From: Centropus unirufus
Lineage: Eukaryota; Chordata; Aves; Cuculiformes; Centropidae
Reading direction: 5' to 3'
DNA length: 64,000 bases
Assembly (NCBI GenBank): GCA_013397695.1
Contig: VYZI01000320.1
Span: 590,081-654,080, forward strand
Within the stretch, counting starts at the first letter, position 1. Each line of letters begins with the position of its first letter. Shown in pieces: positions 24,621-37,204 of the stretch. Made by a program: the position numbers and the translations under genes. The notes beneath the pieces are model-generated. The model saw nothing but the letters and a program-made list of their open reading frames with translations, did not search any database and was not told where the DNA came from.

Positions 24621-27600
24621 TGTGTTTATGAAGTGTCCATTCAATGGTCCCAGCTTTCTCTTTCTTCTGTTACAATCAATAAAGAGAATCTGTGTGTACA
24701 CCCCCACTTGCATACATATTAAGTGCTTTGGTTCTTTGTACAAAGTTGATGGTTAAAGCAGACTCATAGAAGCCAATAAGTACCACTACCACAGCGTGTC
24801 TCTTGACTATTTACTGCCTGCAGTAAATTGCCTTAATTGACAAGTTTATTTCCAGTAGGTTGAACCAATGAAAAAAATTTGTTAGCTTTAGCAAACTGAT
24901 CCTTGCTGCTCACCCTAGAATACTCCTTGTACAAGCAAGTGCTCTCTATCACCCTCCTATATTGATTTATACTGGTATCCCTAGCTCCCAAGAAGCATGG
25001 AGCTGAAATGAAAATGCTCAAGAGCTTCCAGCATGAAGCTGCTCTTTAATGTAATGACTCCTGCTGCTAATAGACTGCCATTACAGTCATGGCGTGGGTT
25101 TTGCTAATCCATTACAAATGATTGGTTAGAATTGAAAATGCTGCTGCAAGTGCACCAGTTTTTACTTTGAGCTCAAATTGTCCTATTTCGAACCCTGTTG
25201 CCCTCCAAAAGTGATAAGGTGGGCCATGTTAGAACAGCTATTACCTAAGGAAAGAGTTGAACTTGTCACCTGGGCCCTCCTCAGGGTTCACCTGGGAGCT
25301 GCTTTCCTGTAAATAATGTGTCTGGCTGCCCATTTCTGGTGTCAGCATTAGAAAGATCTAACAAAGCGCTGCTGCATAACTCTTGCCACTAACCAGCATT
25401 GCCTGCAGTGTCACAGCTTGCCTAAAGAGATTAACGCACAGGTAATCGAGCTTGAAATTTCTGATAAATCTATTCTAAAAAAATCTTAAAAGTAATCCGA
25501 ACAAAACAAAACATATGCGATGCCTTGAATTTCGCTCTGAGAAGCTTGATTTGTTTGTCCATGTGTATAAGAGAAAACCCACAGCAAGTCCACACTGAAA
25601 GTTACAGAAGACATTTTCTATTATTGAAGTGCCATTTTATTTAAACATTGCCCTGTGCCAGAGCTGCTATCCATAGACAGCCGAGTTTCAAAGCTATATT
25701 CAAATGTACATTGCAATTAATCAGCTGACAGCCTGTGAGCCTAAAGATAGGGTAGATGAAGGATTTATCTGAATCCTTTTCTCAGTTATTTTTTAGAAAA
25801 TTCAGCCAGCATTAAGACAGATAAACACAGGAGTGGAAAAATGAGTATGTCTATATGTAAGCTACGGTCCACACACCCGTTAAAATGAGTGAAACTTAGA
25901 CAGGCAAGCATCTCACCCAACCGTGGACACCTACTCACTGGCCCATGAAATCATACCTTTGCTCCACTGCCTATAGGGACTTGACCCTTATTCAGTTGTT
26001 TGCTCATACATCTGCTGCCCTTTCCAATTATTTAAAAGCATCTCAAAAAGGCCAGCCTTACAATATATCTTCACCAGACCTTGGTGGATGTCCTGTACCC
26101 TTGTCAGCATCCCAAGCAGCACTAGACATCCAAGACTAAAGCACAGAGCAAAACCCTAAATCCACTCAGATTTTGGTAGCAGTGTAGAGGCTTAGCTCAC
26201 CTGTCGACACCTCCGTTTAAGGGTTTTAACCTTAAAGAGTGTCTGAAGCTGATGAACTGAGGGAGAACAATTTGTTCTTCCTTGCATAACATATTAAAGA
26301 ATCCAACAAAATACAGCAACTAGAAAACATGATTTTTTTTTTCCAAGGAAATGTTTTCTTTACCTGTATCACTGTCTAGAACTGGTTTAAGTAGCCGTTA
26401 AGGAAATGACAAACAACAAATGAGAGAAATTCAGTCACACACCTCCACGATGCCAGGTGAGGTGAAAGGCCCAAGATTAAAAGAAAATTCTCTCTACAAC
26501 TCCCATCACATCGCAGCTTTAATATCATTTAGCAAACACAACCCTTTTTTACACAAGATTACAACCATGGTGAGGGATTTTGAGGGATTTTTATTGTGAG
26601 TTGCATTTACACACTGCCATCTTGTGTTGCTAGCAGATAATCGGTTTTGCTGAACTGCAGAGACAAACACACTCCAAATACTTTAGCAAAGATTGAGATC
26701 CACAGATACAACAGCATTTGTAATGTGGGTTTCTCAAACTGATCCCCTCCAGGGAAGAAAGGGGGAGAAGGCATTTTCATTGCTCACTTAAGCCAACTCG
26801 AATAAACAAATGCAGGTTTGAAGAAGCCCCGTTAAACCAGGCCCTTCATAAAGGTGGGAAACTCACCTTAACTCTGCAAGAGTTAAAACTTCAGCTCTTT
26901 GGCTTCCACTAAATCTGGAATTCTACTCACTGTTTGCTCACAGGCAAGCAATTTGGAGCAAGCTAATGAAATAACCCCTCTTTTTCCCAAGCATTTTATG
27001 GGAAAATTAAATTGGAGCCCACATGGAAATACTTGACACCATTTAGGAAAAATCAGCCTGCCTCAGAGAGCATCCCTCCTGGCTTCGGGACACCAGTTGG
27101 GCAGCTCTAGCAGCACGCAGACCACAGGCTGCTGAGCTTTTTTCTCCCTCCCTGTTCTTTACCCTCAAATGATTTTCATGCCCAAACAATTCCCAGGGAC
27201 AGGGCGACAAGACTAGGCTGAAGGTGCAGAAGCTGGCCATCCCTGATTTATCCCACAGCTTTACTACATAAGACAATACTGGAAGAAGGGAAATCAGACA
27301 GGCTACAATAATTCTTTGATACCTTTGAGGACGATAACCTTAGGCCTGCAACAAAGAAATTTGAACCTCTAAGTGTATTTCAGGGTGGATGATGGGAATT
27401 GTAGGGATTTTGAACTTTGGGGGGGCATTGCTGATAGTCTGATGCTGCCTACCATAGAAGAAGGCTGCCAGCTAGACAGTGCAGAGGGACATCTGCACCA
27501 TCTCCTTTAGGCATGGGTCTTCACCGATAGCCAGACCTGCATAGTATCTATTTTAGGTTTCTATTCTCAACAGTTCACAGGGAAACAATCATCTTCCATA

Positions 27601-28694
27601 AGCAGCAGAGAGGATGGCAGGCTCCTTGAGGACTGTGTGAGCAGGCAGTGTGAATATCCCTCCAAAGTCTGTATTCAGGGACTTGGGTTTTCATACCCCA
27701 GAGTTCCCACCTGCAGTCTACTGCAGTGGACCGCTGCAGTGGTCCAGATAGCTTCATAGGAGACATTACCTGAACACCAAAAGCCAAGGTCAAGTCACAA
27801 AGGTGGTTGAACAGGAGCTTAGCCATTTTGGGTGGATGAGGCATTTCAGGTTTTCTTTTTAGAAGGAAAAGTTTGGCACTTTATAATTCGACACTGGAAT
27901 TCCCTGGCTCAAGGCAGAACCCAGCTGTTCAGGAGAAAGATCAATAACGTGAAGCAAAACAGGAGACTGGTGCAAGGGTTATGGAGCAGAAGGAGTTACA
28001 GGATGCTCAAAGGGGTGAAGTTCTTCCACTACATCAAAATAGCATGATCTTTCCTTGTTGCCCCCAGCTATCACAGCTACAGCCTCTCTCCCCATTCTCC
28101 CTTGCTGCCCCCAGCTATCACAGCTATAGCCTCTCTCCCATCCATCCCTGAGATACCTCAAGAGGAACTGGCACCCCCAAAGCTGCTTTGGCACCCTCAC
28201 TGCACTTTCTAATGGTGTCATGTACAAGGTCAAGCTCACCCCACCACCCTCCTACACATCCCAACTGCCCTATTCCTCCGTTTCACTCACAAAATGCTCC
28301 CCTAAATCCCTCTGATCCAAATACCACCTTTTCTTTGCTGCTTCCAAGGACATGGACACAGAAGGCTACATAATTGGGCATGAAAAGATCTGGCACTCAC
28401 CAAAGCAATTTGGGAGTCACACCTGAAAAACACATAGCAAACATTCCAGCCAAAAAATTAGTCTCACCACTTGTATTAAAATGCTGTTGAGAAAGTGTGA
28501 GGAGCTTGACAGAGAACTATATTCAAAACCTGTAGTCTACTGTGAGTGATAAGAGAAAAGCAAGATCTATTGGTCTTACACATATTAAGGCAGATAATTT
28601 AATAAAAAAATTTCCTGAAGTTCAAACAATTTTGTATTTCAGTAAGTCACCTTAAACACAATTAGCTGGACAGAAAGAAAAAAAAAGCATTCTA
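24621..28694. other. Longest repeat-free stretch downstream of LMO7
   Basis: About 4 kb with no CR1 or LTR that I can see, only the 47-bp duplication at 28053-28140. The part from about 24.8 to 26.8 kb has balanced composition and homeodomain-like TAAT/ATTA motifs. It could hold conserved non-coding elements, but nothing here proves it. Confidence 0.45.
28053..28140. repeat. 47-bp tandem duplication
   Basis: Nearly two copies of a C-rich unit (CCTTGCTGCCCCCAGCTATC...) start at 28053 and 28100 with only a few mismatches. They lie about 550 bp beyond the predicted end of LMO7. Confidence 0.85.
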
Positions 28695-29412
28695 ATAAAT
28701 GCAACATCAGAAATTTTATTTACAAATAAACTGTAATTCAACAACCATTCTCCACTCAGTTAGTGGAGGGAAACGTGACAGTTACATTTTCCAAATGAGA
28801 AAAAAGAACTCTTTCCCTTAAATGGATTCCACACAATATTATGCCAACACCACTGAGCAAACAGATTATTCTTTGTATTTAAGTTTCAAGAAAGCACATA
28901 ATTTTAGAAACCACCATATGGAAAGCAGACACACTTGTGTGTATTTAAATGCAGCTTCATATTAATCTAGAGAATTCACTTTCAGTATATGTCAAAAATA
29001 AAGACAGCAATTGCAAATATATATTTATATTAACTATTTCTCTAATGCTCATTTCAAGAGCTTAGAAACAAAATACCCTCTTCATATACCATTGGAAACA
29101 ACTAGTTGTTTATAAGCCTCAAAAATATTTTGAAGTTATTACCGAAAATAAACTTATTCTCCCCTTGTGCTCTCAGTACTTGAAGCTGAAAAAAGTGAAA
29201 GCACCTTCCCTAGGTATTTCCTTACTGCAATTATTTTCTTATAAATAAAAATAGTTATATATGAAGAATACAATGCATTGCTATGAAGACTAAACAAGCA
29301 AGAAATACTCTTAGAAAAAAAACACATACACACTATATATATTTATAGATCTACATCAGCAGCAATCACCTCTTCTTTTATCTGCGACAGTGGTTTCAAA
29401 TCTTCATTTGCT
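28695..29412 (-). other. LMO7: Likely LMO7 3' UTR
   Basis: About 720 nt of AT-rich non-coding sequence follow the stop codon on the transcribed strand. The first strong AATAAA on that strand is at 28715-28720, and a U-rich tract follows the expected cleavage point. The exact end is inferred, and longer 3' UTR forms are possible. Confidence 0.55.
28715..28720 (-). terminator. Predicted poly(A) signal of LMO7
   Basis: AATAAA on the minus strand. About 15-20 nt further on is a GCA cleavage-type context, followed by a T9-rich element (the A-rich run at 28679-28686 on the plus strand). This layout is typical of a vertebrate polyadenylation site. Confidence 0.5.
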
Positions 29413-29435
29413 TCACATGGAGGTTGGTTGTCCAG
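29413..29435 (-). CDS. LMO7: LMO7 last coding exon, coding part
   Basis: After a CTCTCTCTAACAG acceptor, the exon completes a Thr codon with exon 19 and reads GQPTSM then TGA (stop at 29413-29415). The human tail is SGRPTAM. The upstream intron (29436-31798) contains the phase-compatible open segment at 30533-30810 and an A-rich run at 31443-31475. Confidence 0.95.
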
Positions 29436-31442
29436 CTGTTAGAGAGAGACAGAAGAAATTGTCATTAAAGTTTAGCTACTGAAGATCAGAATTAAAATTT
29501 CCATGTTACAAAGTGCCAGGTAGTGGCATTTCAAATACCTATTGAAAATGTTAACACAAACTAAGTATACACTGTCAATATAGCAATGCAACTTTAATGA
29601 ACAGTACCAAGTTGATTTTAATCCAATTATAGCACTGCAAGTAAAGGCCAAGAAGTATTCCACAGAACATGCACCTTATCAAGTCTTTAAGAATTATTTT
29701 TAGTATTAGCATAGAGACAGGGTGACAGTTTTACTAAATTTACACTTCAATAATCAAATCAAAGTTTGCTAAATAACCGTGTCAGCATTAAAAAAAAAGA
29801 ACTTTATTCTCTCTCTGCTTACAGTTGTGGGCACCTTCAATATAATTATGTTTCACTACAGTGTTACAAGTTTAAACCACAAATAAAATTACGTGCAAAA
29901 ATATCACACTATATAATTATACAGTGAATCGTAATAATCCTACAGTTTATAAAACCTTTTAGCCAATGTGCTCATCTTCTAAACCAATGAATAATTACCC
30001 AGGTTGATGTCAAGTGCCAACGGCAAAACAAGTAATCTGCATTAGAGTGCTGTGCTGTCAGTATATTTTCATTGCAATAATCGCATAGCTTGTCTTATTA
30101 AAATAGCTATTTAAATTACTAATCACTAATTTCAATGCTTTATTCTGTACCTCAAACTTCTTACAACTCCTGATTTACTTGTATCTCATACAACTATGGC
30201 CTGAGCTGCCCACTTGCCCAAGAAGATGCAGTCTGAAAGGAAGTGAATAGAACCATTTCTTACAGATCAACTGTGCTTCTGAAAGGCATTGCCACGACTT
30301 TATGGGCTGTAATGTCAAAGAGAGACTAAACAGCAATTTATCCATGACAAAACTTTTGCTTACTTCCATCACTGAATTCCCGAATCCTGTCTTGCCAGGA
30401 AACAATAACAGAGGTTATTATACAACTCATTCAGTAATTTTGCCCACTAACAGAAAAGATATAGCAAAAATAACAAATGAACTCTAGATTTAATCTCCCA
30501 CACACTTTGGGGTGCTTCAAATAGGAACTTGGTCACTTTAGTGTAGTCTCGTCATCAAGCAGGAGATAAGTTTTCTGAACATCAACTTGGAGAGATACAG
30601 CTCTGCTCTGGATCACCTCTGGAGGGATGGCAGCAGTCCTCTTCCTCCTTCCACTAATCACAGTCACATCCTTGCATCTAACACAAACCTCCTTAAATGC
30701 ACTGTTAGCATCAAGGAGATGTGTGGGGTTTCCTGTTTTTAGCTTAGGCACCACCCAATTATTTCTGTGTGGTGCAGATGGTTTTTCCTCTTCATAGAGG
30801 CAAATGGAGTCTGCAAACACCAACAGATTCAGAATTTCTCTTTTTCTGGGCTACGCTTCTCCACCAGCAGATACCTAAGTCCTGCTCAAGTGTTGTGCCA
30901 TAAGTATCCTGATCCCTTCACTGCCTTCTGGTCAACCACAAGAAGAATGTACTGGGCTCATGGAGAAACAGATGTGTTTCCAATTAAGGCAGTTAGAAAC
31001 CCTTTCCCATAGCCCACAAGTTATCATACTAGAGAATTCTATATTTACTACATAAAAAAGTCATAAAATTCTCAAGACTTGTCAAAAATACAAGTGTCTA
31101 CCATCATCTATGACAGCAGAAAAACAACACCATTATTCAAAGCCTTAACATCATGCTCCAATAAATCAGAATTCTGCAAACTATAATAAAGGAAAAAAAT
31201 TATACTGCACCTTTTAATTAAGATCTGTAAGTAAATCAATTCCTCCTGAACTTGTACCTAAATGAATAACCAATCACAGACCTATAATTCAAATAATAGC
31301 AGCATTGCAAAAAAGAAACCAGCATTTGTGCCACCTGCACAAGATAAACTAATAGCTCTCCAGGTATGCATTAGGACTGAATTAAATAACATTCGAATAC
31401 TTTTTTTAACGTAGGCAGTTTTTTTGAAAAGATGTCTCTTAT

Positions 31443-31475
31443 AAAAAAAAAAAAAAAAACAAACAAAAAAAAACC
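31443..31475. repeat. A-rich run
   Basis: An uninterrupted run of about 17 A followed by CAAACAAAAAAAAACCCC, in the last LMO7 intron. On the gene strand it is a long T tract. No retrocopy is visible next to it. Confidence 0.85.
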
Positions 31476-31798
31476 CCAACACTGTTCAACAACTGACAAC
31501 TCCCTGACTCCACTTCCTCAGATTTATGAAGAAAGCAGGATGACTATACCACGTTGCTTGTTTGAAGTTGCTTAATAACAAGGTGGTAAAATCAGCTACC
31601 AGAATGTTAAAAATTAGGAATGACTACACTACAAAAGAAAGAAACTGGCAATCAACCCTTGCTAATCCTTTTAAGTAATATACCAACTTAAAGCTACATG
31701 TGAAAGGTCCTGAGTGGCCCAGCTGTGCAAAACCTTGAGGTTGTATAGCTCAGAAAACCACTACAGTCATGCAGCACACAGCAGTCAAATTGTCTTAC

Positions 31799-31901
31799 TT
31801 TTAAATCTGATATAGCAGTCATTGCAGAAGAGTTTGTTGTTTCGGATCCTGACTTCAGCTCCAGAACGGGATCCCCCAAGGTCGCATCCACAGGCAACAC
31901 A
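31799..31901 (-). CDS. LMO7: LMO7 coding exon 19 (LIM domain, second zinc finger)
   Basis: A 103-nt exon, entry phase 0 after TCATACAG and exit phase 1 at TTTAAAA|GTAAGA. It reads CVACGCDLGGSRSGAEVRIR, then NNKLFCNDCYIRFK. The ligands of the second module are the Cys pair in CVAC and the Cys pair in CNDC, so all eight LIM ligands are present. The upstream intron (31902-33657) is unique AT-rich sequence. Confidence 0.97.
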
Positions 31902-33657
31902 CTGTATGACAGATGAATAATTAGCAACTACTCATAAAATATAAAGGAACAAAAATGCTGTTTAAAAGCAGCTTGTATTAAGCTCAACAAAGCTTGAACT
32001 ATAAACCCACAATCACTAGAAGCCAATGTATAACGATTAGTAGATTAAAATGCAATCAACCCTGAGGAAGTATTTTAAGGCACGACTGGACAACGAATAG
32101 CAGAGATAGACCAACTAAGCAAACAGAGCAGACCATTTTTAGTAATTAGTTCATCAAATCTGATTTTAGCTTCAGTTTCTCTGAAAACTAAAACTGGTTC
32201 AACATGAAAAAAATTAGTTCTCTAGACGACAACAGCAATTTTGGCACAGAACATCTGGGTGTGCTACCTGCAGATTTCCATGTGGCCCTATATACTGCAG
32301 GTGTCCTCTGGCTTTTGGCACTCAAAGCAGCAAATAGTGAGGCACCCCCAAATTCCTGGGTTTGCATTATAGAAACAATTTCTTATTTGGAGAGAAGAGG
32401 ATGATTTAAGTTTTCCAAAATGAACACATCCATAAAGGGCTTGAAAGCTTTTATGCTAACATTAAACTAACTATGGTGGCTGAACAGATATTTGCTGTAA
32501 ATATGAACCATCTCCAGAAGGACTAGAACTCAAAGCGTAACACTCTCCTTACTGAATGTACAAAGCAAAGCACTTGGCTGGCTATAGAAGGATAGATAGT
32601 CTGCTTGCTTTAATGAGTAATGAATATTTTGGATGGCAGCCTGCTCAACAGTTCATTAATCTTCAGAAATTTGAAAACCAGAAATTTTATATTCTCTTAT
32701 GCAGGTTAGGAGCTAGAGGTGGGCTCCCTCAGACAGAATACATGTTCTGGGGAAAGAGAATGATAACCAGCCCATGTGGATTAACTCCAGTCCCTCCTGC
32801 TCAGGCAGGCAGAAATAGCTTCGAGTCAATCCCATGTAACTTCCTTTCTGACACATTAGAGTTGGGCACTGAAAGCAGAGAATTCTGTTCTGAACCAGAC
32901 AGAAGACTTTCTGAAAGCCATGGAAGAAGCAGGGCCCAATGACACCTCCAAATCAGTCCTGGGTCAGGGGAACTTTGAGTGCTTTTACACCTTTTGCAGG
33001 CAGACATTAATTATTTCAACTCTGCATATGCCTCAAGCTGACTGGAAATCACACAACTAAGTCCTAGAGCTGAGCATGAGTAGTGCATCTAGCTTCTCCC
33101 CAGGGTTGATATGCCCTTCGACATACCTAGCTCTGATCAGGATTGGTTTGCACTAAACAGAGTCTCTGGTTTAGTGCTGGGTTTTATCCTTCCAGGTTGA
33201 ACACTGCCAACTATGCCTTTGCCTGGAAAACACCGTGAACACTGTCTGCTAGGATTAGCTTAGAAATGATGGGTCATCTTAAATGATTCAGTTGCCACGG
33301 TCCAGGCTGAGAATTTTTTTTTTTTAAGACCACATTTCTCTGGGAGAGGTGGCTCAGAACCTTTAGATTTTTTTTGCTGTCTATTTGAGGAAAGACTAGC
33401 TTTGATCTCACAGTCTACACTTCCCTTTTACTTGTCAGAGTCCTACTTACCAGCTCTGGCATTTAAGAAACTGCCCTAGAGTTGAGTGTTAAATGCCTGC
33501 AGATAGGACTGCCTCATGGAAATATGCATGCACGACGCTGTCAAGAGTCGAAGGCAAAGCAGGTGATTAGTAGAGCCCCTAGTGAGCGTAACACTGAGTA
33601 GCCATGCGTGCTCCTGATTAGTTCCTGTTCCTTCACCATGTGACTCCCAGGTCTCAC

Positions 33658-33766
33658 CTTAAAGCAATGTAAATGATAACATAGACCAAGAGACTCAATG
33701 ATCATGGCTGCTCCTTTGCCCAGAACGTTATTACAGTATGAACAGATTTTCTTCCCACTGACTGAC
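33658..33766 (-). CDS. LMO7: LMO7 coding exon 18 (LIM domain, first zinc finger)
   Basis: A 109-nt exon, entry phase 2 after TGTATTTAG and exit phase 0 at TTTAAG|GTGAGA. It reads SVSGKKICSYCNNVLGKG, then AAMIIESLGLCYHLHCFK. The zinc ligands of the first module are the Cys pair in CSYC and the His and Cys in HLHC, with the usual 19-residue spacing. The upstream intron (33767-35116) holds no clear repeat. Confidence 0.97.
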
Positions 33767-35116
33767 CTAAATACAGAATGAAAGTCCTTAAAACCAGTTT
33801 GAAAGATATAACAGACAAAGAAAAGTTAACAAAGAATTTTTGAGAGTAAAAATAAAAACACAAAGGTAAAAAGTGAACCATTAGGCTGCTTGGGGAAAAT
33901 AAACTGAAAATTAGTATTATGTGCAGTCAATCTAAAAGTTAGGGAAAGCTGAAGTGTTATAATTTGGGTCAAAGTTACATAAGAACAAATGAAGGAATTC
34001 TGCCACATTCTTAGGAGATATTTCATTGTATAAAATATCTTCTACAAATAAACATAAGTAGTATATTTTAAGTTTGGAGATTAAGAGCACAGGTTTTATG
34101 TTCCTGCCTTATTTCTTATTTGTGGGGAATTATCACAAAGCTAGCACCTCTTCCAAGTCCCATCATCTGCACCTTGTTAGGTAACAGAAGGCTAGTCCTG
34201 AACATATAATACTATGGTAACTCTTTGAACATAAACCATTCAGAGGTCATTTTCCACAGATGTACTGAGATACCAGCAAGTAGAAGTGACGATAAGATAA
34301 GCAAACATGGTCAAGAAGGTAATTTTCTTATAATATAAAGAAAGTAGAAGCCTATCTTTAATTAAAAAGAAAAAAAAAGAAAAAAGGTTTAATTTAGCAC
34401 AGGGGGTCTGAGAGTATAGAACTAGTGAAGCAGTTTTCACAGTGTTGTTATATATAATACATATAATCATGTGGGAATGACTCTCTATAGTCTTAACCCC
34501 AGGTATTCTTAAAATTCTTTTCAATATATAAAGCAGCAGAGTCATCCATGCTACCAAAGGCGAGTTCCATTTTTGTTTCAAAATATGCTGCAACTCTTGC
34601 TTTCTCCTCCTAGATTAAAGCCAACATTCTACTCTAATTCCCCAGGGTCACGGGTCATGAGCATTCCTAAGTGCTTCTTGAGATGATGCTGACCACACGT
34701 CAGGAAAGGGGAGAAGATCTCAAGATGGGGGCCATAAAGCGTGGGTTTTAGGAATCTTTTGTCAAAACAAAGCTAAGAAAATAAATGTCAGAAATGCCAT
34801 CTGGTGTATGCTTTTACTAATCATCTCAGTAACCAACATACAGCTTGGAGACTGGAGGTTTATTATTCCAGTTCTTTTGTTGTTTTAACCGATGTCAAGC
34901 AGCGATGACAAACTTGGGGAATTTTCTGAATGACCGGAGCAGGGAGGAAATACAGCTCCTATTTCCACTGTTCCAGCCAGCCAGCAAACTCTAGGTACTT
35001 TTCAGAGTTGCTGAAATGTTACAAGCAACAAGACTGCTACAAACTACCATTTCTGCAGTCCTCTCCTTAGTGTGAGCTGACATTTATACCTTCCAAGCAG
35101 AGGGGTGCCCACTCAC

Positions 35117-35389
35117 CTACTGCGTGTTTGGGACCCTGGCTGGGAAGTAGAGAGGGGAGACTGAGCCCGGGGGGGTGCCTGGGGCATGGGGGGAGCTCTC
35201 GCAGAGGTGGCTGCAGGAGGTGCTTTGCTGAAGGAAGGAGTGCACATGTAGGCTCGGTTTGAAGTAGACACCGGGCGGCTGGAATCTTGACTAGAGGACA
35301 GAAATGAAGAGGATGCAGACTGGTTCAGCCATGAGTGGTGTCTCCATGAGCTCGTTCTTGAAGAATCAAGATTGTCCAAAGACTCGCCT
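35117..35389 (-). CDS. LMO7: LMO7 coding exon 17 (Ser/Pro/Ala-rich linker)
   Basis: A 273-nt phase 2-2 exon between CTGTTACAG and AGTAG|GTGAGT. It begins RGESLDNLDSSRTSSWRHHS, the conserved RGESLDNLDSPR block, and contains STSNRAYM. It ends in a low-complexity stretch with APPMPQAPPRAQ and QPGSQTRS just before the LIM domain. The upstream intron (35390-36295) shows nothing recognisable. Confidence 0.95.
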
Positions 35390-36295
35390 CTGTAACAGAG
35401 GTAGACATACAAATGTGAAGGGCAGCACAGCCAGAGCAGAACTATGTTCTGATTTTAAGAATAAAAGGAAATAATTATTCTAGCATTTTTAAAGTTTTCT
35501 GGCACAAATATGCTTGTCTGATCACCCTGAGCAATATTCTTCACATACTGATTTAAAATGTTTGGGCTGCAAATTATCTTTTGTGTGTAGTCTCATGGAA
35601 AAAAGCTGGTGAGGCAGAAGAGGGGTTGCACTTAGCCACTACAGAATAAAGAGAGAACACTCTTCACTGCAACCTTATCAGGGTGAACCATATCAAAATC
35701 CACAGCACAGTAACAGTCCTCAGATACCGGGTTTGTTTTTGTTTTCTCCAAGGGATACCAGATGGAAAGTAACAATCCACCCAGACGGGATAACATCATC
35801 TACTAGGTACAAGGTGTTGGCCCAATAGCCAAACACACTCCTGACTGGTAACTTGATTGTTTCCTCAGCGACAAAACCAACATTCATACATTTCGAAACG
35901 CAAGAAAAACTCCAGACATGGAGATATTTTCAGTGTAAAACAAAAAAATATTCCTTAAATATAAAAATCAAAGTCCACAATAAATTGTCATGCTGAAATT
36001 CTTAAGCATACCTGTCAACAGAGCACACATTGATTTCCATTGCTAATACACTAAGAAATAAGTTAGTTATTTATTTACAAGTTACATCCACATTCTTAAT
36101 TTGAAAAAAAAAATAAATTCAGCAGTCCAAGCTATAATACTGATATTTTCTTCTGCCTGTGCTGCTATTTAGTTTACCATACAGCATTTCACAGACTCCA
36201 TTAATTTCTAGGCTCTGTAATGCAAGCTGAAGTTTAGAATAACCAAACAAAAATATTCGACGAGAGACAAAATTAATTTTTAACGTGATTCCTAC

Positions 36296-36515
36296 CTCCT
36301 CATACTATTGCTGTACAGACTAATGGGCTCCTTATGTATACTGGAACTGCGCTGCCTAATCCAGCTACTGTCTGTGTGTAGAGATGTTTTCTTTCTCATT
36401 TCCTGAAGGATTTGCTGTCTCTCCAACTCTGCCGCAGACAGGTTGTGTTCCTTCTGAGACTTCTTTTGTGTGTCACCAGTGTTCCAGGACCTTTCCGAAT
36501 ACTTACTCTGCGTAC
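36296..36515 (-). CDS. LMO7: LMO7 coding exon 16
   Basis: A 220-nt exon, entry phase 1 after TCCAAACAG and exit phase 2 at AGGAG|GTAGGA. It contains AAELERQQILQEMRKKTSLH, then SSWIRQRSSSIHKEPISLYS and MRR. These match the highly conserved GAELERQQILQEMRKRTPLH and WIRQRSASVNKEPVSL blocks of LMO7. The upstream intron (36516-38241) carries a CR1 fragment at 36838-36988 and a (TG)n at 37187-37204. Confidence 0.95.
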
Positions 36516-36837
36516 CTGTTTGGACAACATGCACACACTTCAGCCATGCCCCTTATGGCACAAAAGCAGTTATCGGACATTCAGTATTCTGGTGATTATT
36601 CCAAAGGCAATCATTTGCCACTACACTCTCGAGTTCCTCCAATTTCTTTCTGAAGTGGGGTGACCAGCGTCAAACTTGGCAATCCACCATTATTATTACA
36701 AAGTGATTTATTCATATGTATATTAATGTGTTCTTTCATACAGTGTTACACTTATATAAAAATAGTTGTTTCCTTCACTTCCCAAGTGTGTGTGTATTTA
36801 TGTGTATACACACGCACATTTTTAAAAATGTGATTAG

Positions 36838-36988
36838 GGACATAGAGGCCCCTTCGAAATATTCAAGGTCAGGTTGGACAGGGCTCTGAGCAACCTGATC
36901 TAGTTAAGGATGCACCTGCTCTTGCAGGGGAGTTGGATGAAATGACCTAGAAAGATCCCTTCCAACCCAAACCATTCCATGAGTCTGT
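36838..36988 (+). mobile_element. CR1 LINE 3' end in LMO7 intron
   Basis: A short CR1 tail, antisense to LMO7: 'aaatattcaaggtcaggttg', 'gacagggctctgagcaacct' and 'agatcccttccaacccaaac'. Confidence 0.9.
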
Positions 36989-37186
36989 TACCTGTTTTAG
37001 CGCCCCAAGCTGGGATCTTCCTCCAACACAAACTGAAGTATGCATACAATATATTATTGAATGGTGGGATACCTTCTCTCTCTTTAGGATATTTTATTCT
37101 TTTTCTATAGGTCGTCCTGTTGTAACGAATTCTTTCCTTATTCAAAGCACTAAACGCATTGCTTTATATTCCTTTATAAATACATA

Positions 37187-37204
37187 TGTGTGTGTGTGTG
37201 TGTA
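37187..37204. repeat. (TG)n microsatellite
   Basis: A run of about nine TG units in the intron between LMO7 exons 15 and 16. Confidence 0.85.

Noticed and set aside
30776..30825. LINE-type reverse transcriptase motif (LLVFADSICLY resembles FADD-I-LY)
   Set aside because: The second catalytic Asp is missing and nothing downstream looks like RT. The resemblance is too short to call a LINE.
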